From Bodo saltans (Eukaryota > Euglenozoa > Kinetoplastea > Eubodonida > Bodonidae): a DNA stretch of 64,000 bases. Of the stretch, positions 56,553 to 64,000 are shown one piece after another (position 1 is the first letter of the stretch; each line of letters opens with the position of its first letter). The notes beneath the pieces were generated by a model. It made no database searches and was not told the DNA's origin. It was given only the letters and a program-made list of their open reading frames with translations. The translations under genes were made by a program, and so were the position numbers. The stretch lies in the NCBI GenBank assembly GCA_001460835.1, contig CYKH01002220.1, forward strand, positions 63,969 to 127,968, written 5' to 3'.

Positions 56553-57686
56553 ATGATCATGGACCAATCGATGACATCTCAGCACCTGGGCGAGGTCAAC
56601 AGCCACAACACCAGCACCACGACTCCAACCGACCGCATCTCCCCAAAGATGGGGCGCGTTGGGTGCCACGACCCGTACAGCCCAAAAGTGCTGCGAGGAG
56701 GAAATGAAACAGCCGAGGCAATCCAGTGGGAGGCGCGCAAGGCGGAAATCGCAGAACTTGCGCCCTCTTCAAGGCCCTCCACGACATGGTCGCCAAAGTT
56801 ACCTCAGTTTCTTCAAGCATCGACCCCAAGTTCCCTAAACCACCACGCTGCACCGCACCATCATCATTCCCCCAATCCATCGATGTTTGCCCCAATGATG
56901 ATGCCTGGCATGCAGCAACAACAACAGTTTCCGCCCCCTGCGTACATCAGCTTCCCCAACAACTCAACTGCCAACGTCCATCACAACGCTTTGTCAGAGG
57001 TGTGTACCTTTGTTAGCATTCCTGCTGGCCGTCGCGAAGTTGTGGTTGCTGAAGATTCCAACGCGCTTGCAGAACTGATGCGCTCTCACACCGCCCCACC
57101 TCGCCCGCTGTTCGTCGGACAGTGCCGCTTCGAAATGTCATCCGGTGAGCTACACTGGCTCCTTGAGCACATTCTTGGAGTCCGTGCACTAAAGATTGAG
57201 CCCCGCGGCCCTGGTTGCTTCGTTGTAGTGCTACGCGATGAGGAAAGCTCCAACAAAGTCCTCCAGCTCCACCGCTGTGTTCTTTTTGATCACGACGGTG
57301 TCTGGTGGGCGAACACCCCCGCTGCTCAGCACCACCTTGAAGCATACGTGCGAGAGTTTTTGTCTGGCCACTACACTCGCCGATCTCGTCTTCCTCGTGA
57401 TACGATGATCGTTGAGCGTCAACGCGGGTCACTCAATCCCCTCCGCACACTGGCGACTGCCACCAACACCGTCACCCACCATCCCATGTCTCGCCATCAT
57501 CACGCCAACGGTGACGACGCCACGAACCGCATTGTTTCGTTGTCGTCGGGGATGAGCACGCCCGCTGACCTACACCAGCGCCAACACCAGCGCCATCAAC
57601 TTCCGTCGTCCGGATCAGCTGCGAGCTCCATCGGCTCATCACCGTCGAACTCGGTGTCTCTTCAAGACTCGTTCCGTTACGACTGA
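56553..57686 (+). CDS. RRM-like putative RNA-binding protein, paralogue 1
   Basis: 377 residues from the first ATG; a second Met lies two codons later, and the frame is open upstream only through a T-rich and CCA-rich leader. The N-terminus has the motif MGRVGCHDPYSPKVLR. The single folded domain (about 57105-57415) looks like a divergent RRM: strand PLFVGQCRF (RNP2-like), helix SSGELHWLLEHILGV, strand RALKIEPRGPGCFVVVL (RNP1-like), helix NKVLQLHRCVLFD, then HDGVWWANTPAA. The rest is His/Asn/Gln/Pro-rich. Three paralogues follow in tandem. Kinetoplastids regulate expression mainly after transcription, so families of such proteins are expected; targets are unknown. Confidence 0.82.
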   Translation: MIMDQSMTSQHLGEVNSHNTSTTTPTDRISPKMGRVGCHDPYSPKVLRGGNETAEAIQWEARKAEIAELAPSSRPSTTWSPKLPQFLQASTPSSLNHHAAPHHHHSPNPSMFAPMMMPGMQQQQQFPPPAYISFPNNSTANVHHNALSEVCTFVSIPAGRREVVVAEDSNALAELMRSHTAPPRPLFVGQCRFEMSSGELHWLLEHILGVRALKIEPRGPGCFVVVLRDEESSNKVLQLHRCVLFDHDGVWWANTPAAQHHLEAYVREFLSGHYTRRSRLPRDTMIVERQRGSLNPLRTLATATNTVTHHPMSRHHHANGDDATNRIVSLSSGMSTPADLHQRQHQRHQLPSSGSAASSIGSSPSNSVSLQDSFRYD

Positions 57687-59527
57687 ACGTAACGCTCATA
57701 TGGAGACTGATCATCTCGTTGTTCCAAATTCTTTGGGGGAAAAATTGCAGAGTCGAACTATTTATCAAACAGAGAACGGACGAACAACTCGGGCCTCTTT
57801 TTCACAAATGCTGTTGACTGTGTGTTTGCGGTTTGTGCAAAAAAATCATCAGCACTTTGAATTGAACGTCGAGTTTTTTTGAAAGTTCCTTGTTTTTCGG
57901 TGTGGCATAACGCCATACCTTGCATGTTACCAGTTGCACGCAACAAAATCGCGCAGCTTTTCGTGGTCAGATCTATTTATTTTCTTGTTGGTCTCGCTTC
58001 CGTTGCGCCTTTTCCGTTTTTTGACCCTCGGGGCCCCAGTCGTTTTCCTTCAAAAATCCCGACTGACATGTCACAAACTCTTTTTCTTGTCAACGAGATT
58101 TACGCGCCGCTTACCACGTTTTCTCTCTCATCGCCACGTGCAACTGCGTCTTGTCCCGCGAACGCCCCCATGGGTTGTGGCATTCTTCGCGGTGGTTTGT
58201 ATGAGAGTGTTTTTGCGTGCTCTGATCAGCGTGCATGAAGAGGAAAGCGAATTTGTATGAGACGATGCTCGTGTTGCTTGACGAGTGTTGTGATAGTACC
58301 GCTTTCTGAAGTCTCTTGGCACGTGACATTTTGCCCTTACCTCTGTCAAATGAAAAGTAGAATCAAGTACAACAGCAACGTGATGAGCGAGTGTGAGAGT
58401 TGATGTTTTGTTTTGTGTTTTCTTGTTGGGAGATTCAATTCTATTCCAACAATTGCGACCGGCACATCATCAATTTATTCACCGCCTTCAAGATTTAATG
58501 AAGTCTCGACGTACCGAAAACCAACACGATTTCTTTTTTTTATCTGTTTTCTGTTGTTCAAACCATTTACCCTCTGTGTTCTTTGAGAGAGGCCTGCACT
58601 TTCCCCTCCATTTTTTTTATTATATTTTTTTATTGATTATTGGTTGTCGCACCTAAGAAACACTCTTTCTTGTTTTTTCTCACTTTGATTTCCTGCGCGT
58701 GTGTGATTGTTTTCACTAAGTGGGCAAAAGAACGTCAATCACGTGTCAAGTCGAATTGGAATTGTGTATGCCTGGCCGACTTTTTACTGTGATGATGACC
58801 GTTTGTCGCAAGAGTTACTTGCCTCACTACGTCTAAAAACTTCCCCCTTTTCCCCCTTGCAGAGCCTTTTCTCCCCACTTTTCTCCCCACAAGAATAATT
58901 CCGTTGTATCCCCTCCCGGGAGCGTTGAGAGGAACATTACACCCTTCGAGAATGTGACAGAAGGGGAGTACCTTGAGAATGCAACTGAGTGGAAAGTGGA
59001 AATGACAACGAAGAAGCGGCAAAATTCAATTGAAGTGAAACATCAAGGAAAGTACAAGAAACAAAGACCAAGTAAGAAACAAAACAAAAAAAATCAAAGC
59101 ACAGCACCACAAAATAAAACAAAGCAAAACAAACAAAACACACGATTCTATCACTACCAACGGCGATGGATTTCCGAAGAAAAGGCGACCACGACTTATG
59201 TGCAAACAAAACAGAGACAAAATACTATCAATTAGGTGAGCACAACAACAAAACAACGTGACATCTATTTTCTCTTCAGTGTCGTGCTGTATCAGTCGCG
59301 TTATAAAACAATGCGAATGATATTGAAGATGCAGTTGAAAATTTCTGAACCGCACGAATCCAAAGTAGCTTCGACTGACTACTCAGTAATTCTCTTACGC
59401 GATGGCATTTGACCTATTGACATTGGTCGCTTCCTTTTTTTTCTCCCACCCCTACCCTCACGGTAGGCTGCGAACAAGAGCAACAGAACTAACTCGACCA
59501 CCCAAAACAAACCATAAAACAGCAAAG
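57687..59527 (+). other. long (1.84 kb) intergenic region with no supported gene
   Basis: It contains several T/C tracts, an A-rich purine segment (58990-59230) and no convincing ORF, tRNA-like or repeat structure by eye. The open frames here are low complexity (Lys/Gln/Asn-rich) or have no coding character. Most of it is probably the long 3' UTR of paralogue 1 and the 5' UTR of paralogue 2. Confidence 0.5.
59429..59465 (+). promoter_or_regulatory. putative polypyrimidine tract and trans-splice acceptor for paralogue 2
   Basis: A nine-T run followed by CTCCCACCCCTACCCTCACGGTAG lies about 65 bases before ATG 59528. A second strong C/T tract with CAG at 58841-58862 is an alternative that would give a ~665-base leader. 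Confidence 0.45.
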
Positions 59528-60847
59528 ATGAGTGCCCCAATCCGCGTGAATAACAACAACATCAGCAGCAGTGGCAACAATCTACATAACTCCCCTGCCA
59601 CGTTCTCGCGTCTGAGCGGTACGCCTATGATGCTCAGCGGAAGCCCGCGGCTATCCTCTGGCACCCCAGTGGGAACGCCTCCCTCATCTACCAAGATGAT
59701 GGGATGCCACTCACCGTACACTGCAGTGGTGTTGCGCAGTACCGACAGCAGCAAAGTGGCGTCTCCCATCTCGTTACCCCCGTCATCGGCTGAATGGGAT
59801 GCTGCCACGAAATCTGCATCATCGCAGCACCGCGGAAGTGCGACACAGTTGAGTGTGTCGCCACCGGCGTACACGTCTGCTCATGCAGGTATGGGCTCCC
59901 CATCATCGTCGTTCCGCGGCGGCAACAGCAGCAGCAGCAACCATCATCATCATCACCAAACCCAACCGAACGCGTCGCTGCGCAAGCTTGCAGGCCGCGC
60001 GCAGTTTCTGCGATTGGAGGATGTGCCGCTTATTCACTCTCCCTTTGAGGATGTTTCCGCCGACTTGTCCGCTGCACCAATGCAGCACCCATACGAGCTT
60101 CCCACGTTGTTCGTTGGCCAGTTGAAGTACGAGATTACCCCCACACAGCTTGCTCAGATCGTGGAGCACTTTTCGGGTGTCAGGCCTCTGCGAGTGGAGT
60201 ACCGCCCGAAGGGATGTGCAATGCTCTTCCTTAAGTCTCGTGGAGACGCTGGTGCCGTGATGCAGCTCCACAAGCGTCTTCTCTTCGACTACAACGGCGT
60301 TTGGTTCGCTGCAGACGAATCACAGCGTGCTGCGTTGGATGAGGCCGCACGAGTTCGGCTTGAACGACTGCCAAATGACTGCGTTTCAGTGGAAGAACCA
60401 CGAAACCGACCACAGTACACAATTCTAGATGGCCGCGTCGTTCCTTGCCAGCAATTCGGCAACCCCACCTCCCAACACCACCAGCACCTGCAGCAGCACC
60501 ACTCGAACAACAGCAGCACCACCTCCTACAGTCCGAGCGTTGCCCACGCTCAAAGCCCTCCGAACGCGCCATCGTGGTGCTCTCAGCTGCCACCTCCTCC
60601 TCCCTCCTACGTCGAGACGACCACCACGACGCACCCCAATCCCCAGCGTAGCAGCGGAAATGACCACTCCATGGGTGCCACCGCAACTCAGTCGCTAGCG
60701 AGCACACCTCGTCAGTCGTTGTGTGGGAGTCCAGTTGCGCGCTCACGTATTGGAAGCGATCCGATTGCGCCGTCAAGCCCGAGTGCGCATGTTATGGCGA
60801 GCTCAGTAACCTCGAACTCGGGTCTGCAAAGATCGTATCACCTCTAA
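59528..60847 (+). CDS. RRM-like putative RNA-binding protein, paralogue 2
   Basis: 439 residues. The N-terminal motif MMGCHSPYTAVVLR matches that of paralogue 1. The RRM-like domain (about 60100-60390) reads TLFVGQLKYEITPTQLAQIV, then GVRPLRVEYRPKGCAMLFL, MQLHKRLLFDYNGVWFA and RVRLERLPNDCVSVEEP. N- and C-terminal regions are Ser/Pro/His/Thr-rich, with His and Gln runs (HHHHHH near 59943). Relative to paralogue 1 the domain is clearly homologous but quite divergent, so the duplication is old. Probable function is post-transcriptional mRNA regulation, inferred from the fold only. Confidence 0.83.
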   Translation: MSAPIRVNNNNISSSGNNLHNSPATFSRLSGTPMMLSGSPRLSSGTPVGTPPSSTKMMGCHSPYTAVVLRSTDSSKVASPISLPPSSAEWDAATKSASSQHRGSATQLSVSPPAYTSAHAGMGSPSSSFRGGNSSSSNHHHHHQTQPNASLRKLAGRAQFLRLEDVPLIHSPFEDVSADLSAAPMQHPYELPTLFVGQLKYEITPTQLAQIVEHFSGVRPLRVEYRPKGCAMLFLKSRGDAGAVMQLHKRLLFDYNGVWFAADESQRAALDEAARVRLERLPNDCVSVEEPRNRPQYTILDGRVVPCQQFGNPTSQHHQHLQQHHSNNSSTTSYSPSVAHAQSPPNAPSWCSQLPPPPPSYVETTTTTHPNPQRSSGNDHSMGATATQSLASTPRQSLCGSPVARSRIGSDPIAPSSPSAHVMASSVTSNSGLQRSYHL

Positions 60848-61902
60848 AGAAAATAAAGAAAATGGGCTTCTAACACAAGCTCTTTCTCATTTTTCTTTAG
60901 ATTGATCCGATTTTTGACGCAAACGAGTTCCGTGTTTAGTGTGTCTCCCTACTTTCATTGGAGGGGCGTTGCTCTTGCACACACTTCCGCATTTCATCTC
61001 AAGGAGGAATCATTTCAGCTCAAAAAGTCTTGCAACAAACAGTCTTAATGCAGACGCACTTCCACTGCAACCGGCGCGTGCCGATGGAGAGCCAAAAAAA
61101 AAAATTTCGGTATCCCTCCTCTTTGTTTTTCATGAAGGTCGATCATTGTTTTGGTTCCTCTGTTTTGCGTTCGCTCCGTTTATCTTCCCCCCCTCCTCCC
61201 GTTGCGCGCGCCATTCTTAGGTTCCTCGGTTGTTGCTTGTCGTCGTTTCAAAATGATGAGAAATGTTCAACCGAAGCATCTTTTGTTGAGACAATCAACA
61301 GTTTGGCTATGAGTTGTGTTGCACCCGTTTCTCTTTCCCCCCTTTCCCTCATTGGCGCCGTCAAATCTTGCACATAAACAGAACAAGATTTCGACGAAGC
61401 TGAGTCGCGTGTGTGCTTTCTCTCTCTTATTTGTTTTGTTTTGAGAATACAGCAGTGGTTATTTTCCCCCCTTTCTCTTTTCACTTCCCGAGCGGCCTTA
61501 TTATCGTTCAACACACTTGAGCTTTTTTTTTTTTTGCATGTATGTGTGGTGACATCCACATGTTCAATACAAAGAAAAAATGATTCGAAAGTGAACGGGC
61601 TGTGTTAGTCCTGGGGGAGAAGTGATGTGTTGTGGTTTTAATGATGGCGTTGTCACGTAGTGATAACCAAAGAACACTGCTTCTACTTTTTTTTTTTTTG
61701 CTTTTCACTACAGCGCGTGTTCTCCTTTCCGTTTCATTTTCTTTTTTACAGGCACACAAGTAAATTCGTCCAAAACCTTTCGTTGCTTGCCGCTGATTTT
61801 TTCTTTCCTTTCTATGTGTTATGTGGAGTTGTTCTTGTTCTTTTTATTTCTTTGTGCGGGTTAGGCGAAACCATCACCACCAGACAACACAACACATCAG
61901 TC
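60848..61902 (+). other. long (1.06 kb) intergenic region with no supported gene
   Basis: A T-rich spacer with several runs of 10-13 T (around 61525 and 61687) and no credible ORF or RNA gene. It is presumably UTR sequence of the flanking RNA-binding-protein genes. Confidence 0.5.
61798..61864 (+). promoter_or_regulatory. putative polypyrimidine tract and trans-splice acceptor for paralogue 3
   Basis: T/C-rich sequence ends GTGCGGGTTAG (AG 61863-61864), 39 bases before ATG 61903. Confidence 0.45.
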
Positions 61903-62625
61903 ATGTCATACACTTCTTCTGCTTCAGCAAACTGCCCACGTGAGCGACGAACCAACTCGCGAAGTCCTGACGGACGCCACAACCCATATCACAAGCCACT
62001 GCTTGGCCGTGAAGAGTTATTGTCTTCGCTGAACGAGTCGCTGCGGTACATTCCGTATTCCGCACCTCAAAGCGATCGCAGTGCGAATTATTTTTCACGG
62101 GACTACAACGGCGGCGATCTCAACTCCGCTACGTGGGTGTTTATTGGTCAGTCGTCTGCAGAGCTGTACCCAAGCCAAATGGCGAAGCTGTTGATTGCCA
62201 CCGCCGGAGTCGATCCAGTTGTGGCCACAAAGAACCACACAGTGAACTGCATGTTCGTCAACCTCCGCAGTCATGCGGACGTCAACAAAGTTCTCAACAC
62301 CTTAAAGCGACGTTTGCTTTTGGACTACGACGGTGCGTGGCTTGCGTCGAGCATCGAGGGGGAGTTGACCCTTGCTCAGCATTGCTCCGCATGGAAGTTG
62401 CCAAATTTGCCAACGAAGCCGATCACTGTGGAAGTCTGCGAACACCCGCCTCACTGCATGCGTGCACGGGCCCCTGTCAGCTCCAGCTCAGTGCCGCCGA
62501 TGTTGTTCCTCTCCGCCACAACCTCAAGTCAACACGCAATGAACCACGTAGAGCGGGGTGGACGTACCATGCGCAACGTCACTTGGACCACGCCACAAGC
62601 GCAAGCCAACACTCGTCCTCTCTAG
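61903..62625 (+). CDS. RRM-like putative RNA-binding protein, paralogue 3 (short)
   Basis: 240 residues from the first ATG after the splice signal; the long upstream frame lies within the T-rich leader. It lacks the GCHxPY motif of paralogues 1 and 2. Instead it has a segment shared with paralogue 4: LLGREELLSSLNESLRYIPY, then NYFSRDYNG and SATWVFIGQ. The RRM-like domain follows (SSAELYPSQMAKLLIATAGV, NCMFVNLRSHADVNKVLNTL, RRLLLDYDGAWLAS). The RNP1-like strand is altered (MFVNLR for GCFVVVL), so RNA binding may differ. Confidence 0.82.
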   Translation: MSYTSSASANCPRERRTNSRSPDGRHNPYHKPLLGREELLSSLNESLRYIPYSAPQSDRSANYFSRDYNGGDLNSATWVFIGQSSAELYPSQMAKLLIATAGVDPVVATKNHTVNCMFVNLRSHADVNKVLNTLKRRLLLDYDGAWLASSIEGELTLAQHCSAWKLPNLPTKPITVEVCEHPPHCMRARAPVSSSSVPPMLFLSATTSSQHAMNHVERGGRTMRNVTWTTPQAQANTRPL

Positions 62626-63472
62626 ACAAATTGTAACGCGCTCCTTCTTTCATCGCGCGCCATTTGCGGCACAGAAGAGGAACAAACAAACAAACAAAAC
62701 AAAACATCTACGACAAACACACACCCACAGTCAGTGCAATGATCCTTCGAACCTCGAGTTGCCCTTAGTGCACATTATGTGTGGGCGATCATGCTACTTT
62801 CCCTGCATGAACGCTTTCATCATTTTGCTGTGCTCAGAGGTGTTGCTTCTCAAATTCTCGTGGCTTTCGACCAGGAATTCATTTTTCACGTTCTGCTTCT
62901 TTTTGTTTTTATCATTGATTTATTTTGCACACTTCCTCCCGGCTCATACACATCATTTTTTTCTTGTTTCTCCGAGAGTCACTGTCCTGTCTTGCTTCCC
63001 TCCAGTTGAACGAGCTGCCTATTTCTAGTCGTGTGGTAATTGCGGTGATGAATCGTGTGGGTGCGTGTTATGTGCACGTTTCTCTTCACCAACTCGCGAC
63101 AAAAGTGAACGTAGGTGTTGCAAGCAAAAAAAAGTTCGTTACAAGTGCGAGGGGAGGTGAACTCAGTGCTCTAGTTTTTTGCTTTCCCAACCTCCCTTCG
63201 GCAGTGCTTGTTACCAATTGCAGTTGCCCTTTTTAACAGAAAAAAAATGAACTAAGAGGTTTTTCAAGCACATGTTGATGGCGAAAGGTAGTTTTACACA
63301 CTGGCTGATCTTGGATGCCTGGTCTGACTAGCGTTTATTTCCTTTGGAGTGACATTTTCCCCCTCTCATTTGTCCTTATTTCCACTGCAACAAACAGGCG
63401 TTGAAACGAAATTGACATTCTCCCCGGGCAAGAACGACCGGTTTAGCAAAAAACAAAAGCAAAAACATCCCG
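62626..63472 (+). other. intergenic region (847 bp) with no supported gene
   Basis: T-rich spacer between paralogues 3 and 4. The + strand frames through 62558-63236 are hydrophobic Phe/Leu-rich translations of T-rich DNA and are not credible genes. Confidence 0.5.
63336..63397 (+). promoter_or_regulatory. putative polypyrimidine tract and trans-splice acceptor for paralogue 4
   Basis: Several T/C tracts (CCCCCTCTC, TCCTTATTTCC) end at CAAACAG (AG 63396-63397), 75 bases before ATG 63473. Confidence 0.4.
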
Positions 63473-64000
63473 ATGCACTCTGTCAACTTTGACCCAGCCG
63501 TCGATTCCCACGGTGATGCTCCTCCGTCCTCCACGAACGAACTCATTGGACGCCAAGATCTGCTCGATTTGCTTGGTCCTTCGCTTCACTACATTCCTTT
63601 CGCAGTTCATGAGGTAGATGACGTTGTCAACTACTTTTCGCATGACTTTGACAGCTCACGGGTTCACTCCGCGACGTGGGTTTTCTTCAGCGTTCTTTCG
63701 TCTGAACTTCAACCTTCGCAGTTGGCCAAGCTCCTTATTGCCACTGTTGGAGTTGAGCCTGCCATAGTGATGAAAACGTCCAACCATCGCATGTTCGTAA
63801 ACCTCAAGTCTCGATCAGACTTGAAGAAAGTCATTCGACTCAATCGCACGCTGTTGCTCGATCACCATGGTGCTTGGTTCGCCACTGACGCAGATGGACA
63901 GAGCATCCTTACCACTCACATGAAAACTTTCAACCGTCGCTGCAGCACACAAAGTCGTTTGTTGCCTGCTGCCTGCGTGTCGGTTGACCTTTGCACAAAA
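63473..64000 (+). CDS. RRM-like putative RNA-binding protein, paralogue 4, 3' end outside window
   Basis: 176 codons are visible and the frame is open to the right edge. It is closest to paralogue 3: LIGRQDLLDLLGPSLHYIPF, NYFSHDFD, SATWVFFSV, SSELQPSQLAKLLIATVGVE, RMFVNLKSRSDLKKVI, RTLLLDHHGAWFAT. Identity with paralogue 3 in this block is high enough to indicate a later duplication than the split from paralogues 1 and 2. The position corresponding to the first RNP2 Gly is changed (FFSVLSS for FVGQ). Confidence 0.8.
   Translation, partial: MHSVNFDPAVDSHGDAPPSSTNELIGRQDLLDLLGPSLHYIPFAVHEVDDVVNYFSHDFDSSRVHSATWVFFSVLSSELQPSQLAKLLIATVGVEPAIVMKTSNHRMFVNLKSRSDLKKVIRLNRTLLLDHHGAWFATDADGQSILTTHMKTFNRRCSTQSRLLPAACVSVDLCTK

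Noticed and set aside
57879-58260. Two overlapping ~110-codon frames in the same spacer
   Set aside because: Phe/Leu/Arg-rich translations of T/C-rich DNA without homology or start context.
58954-59235. 93-codon Lys/Gln/Asn-rich + strand frame in the long spacer
   Set aside because: Translation of A-rich low-complexity DNA; no domain and composition like UTR.
1-64000. TAG reassigned to an amino acid
   Set aside because: TAG ends many intact genes here (at 20537, 27092, 30948, 34122, 36477, 38415 and 40371), so it works as a stop.
1-64000. Spliceosomal or euglenid-type introns as the cause of the RSP3 interruptions
   Set aside because: Removing the bounded segments would shift the frame (62, 49 and 143 bases are not multiples of three), whereas inverting them keeps it.
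1-64000. CRISPR arrays, bacterial operons, insertion sequences, retroelements, tRNA genes
   Set aside because: None seen by eye; the spacers lack repeats with regular spacing, transposase or reverse-transcriptase motifs, and tRNA B-box-like sequences.

Overview
The window looks like nuclear DNA of a free-living kinetoplastid (a bodonid such as Bodo saltans fits best). All 25 supported genes lie on the + strand. None shows a spliceosomal intron. Most are preceded by a T/C-rich tract ending in AG, as expected for spliced-leader trans-splicing inside one polycistronic transcription unit. The gene content also fits: a giant calpain-like cytoskeletal protein with about 68-residue repeats, flagellar genes (RSP3, DNAAF3), cdc2-related kinase, cathepsin L-like protease copies in tandem, and a very large N-glycosylation-rich surface protein. 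The species call is inference from style and content, not a database match.

Layout. 0-13 kb: an ABCD-type (peroxisomal acyl-CoA) half-transporter cut by the left edge, then a 3427-residue calpain-like protein with three protease-dead calpain modules and 23 repeats. 13.6-14.7 kb: a scrambled radial spoke protein 3 gene. 15-36.5 kb: VPS18, a disordered protein, a giant membrane protein, a Plus-3-domain protein, a CDK, a RING-PHD protein and a SMU1-like LisH/WD protein. 36.6-38.4 kb: a truncated and a complete cathepsin L-like gene sharing a 419-bp identical repeat. 38.7-40.4 kb: DNAAF3 with one in-frame TAG. 40.5-56.3 kb: mostly coiled-coil or membrane proteins of unknown function, a small two-TM protein with a strong codon bias, and an LRR plus cyclic-nucleotide-binding-like protein. 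56.5-64 kb: four tandem, diverging paralogues with one RRM-like domain each and unusually long spacers; the last is cut by the right edge.

Main discovery candidate. The RSP3 locus has five in-frame stops but no net frame change: the start codon, the conserved core and the C-terminal dimerisation region share one frame. The clearest disruption (14336-14397) is a short segment that reads as an ordinary Glu-rich RSP3 helix only on the opposite strand. It is bounded by short inverted repeats, and inverting it on paper restores the frame exactly. Two further segments upstream (13755-13803, and 13851-13993 with a nested 11-bp loop) behave the same way. Four of the five stops vanish, and the spacing to the conserved HxDIQTE motif becomes that of RSP3 in other eukaryotes. 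Decay by microinversion with almost no indels or nonsense changes is unusual. It could be real fold-back rearrangement, a reversible or processed scrambled gene, or a library/assembly artefact; long reads and cDNA would decide. A second axonemal gene (DNAAF3) is also interrupted, by a single TAG.
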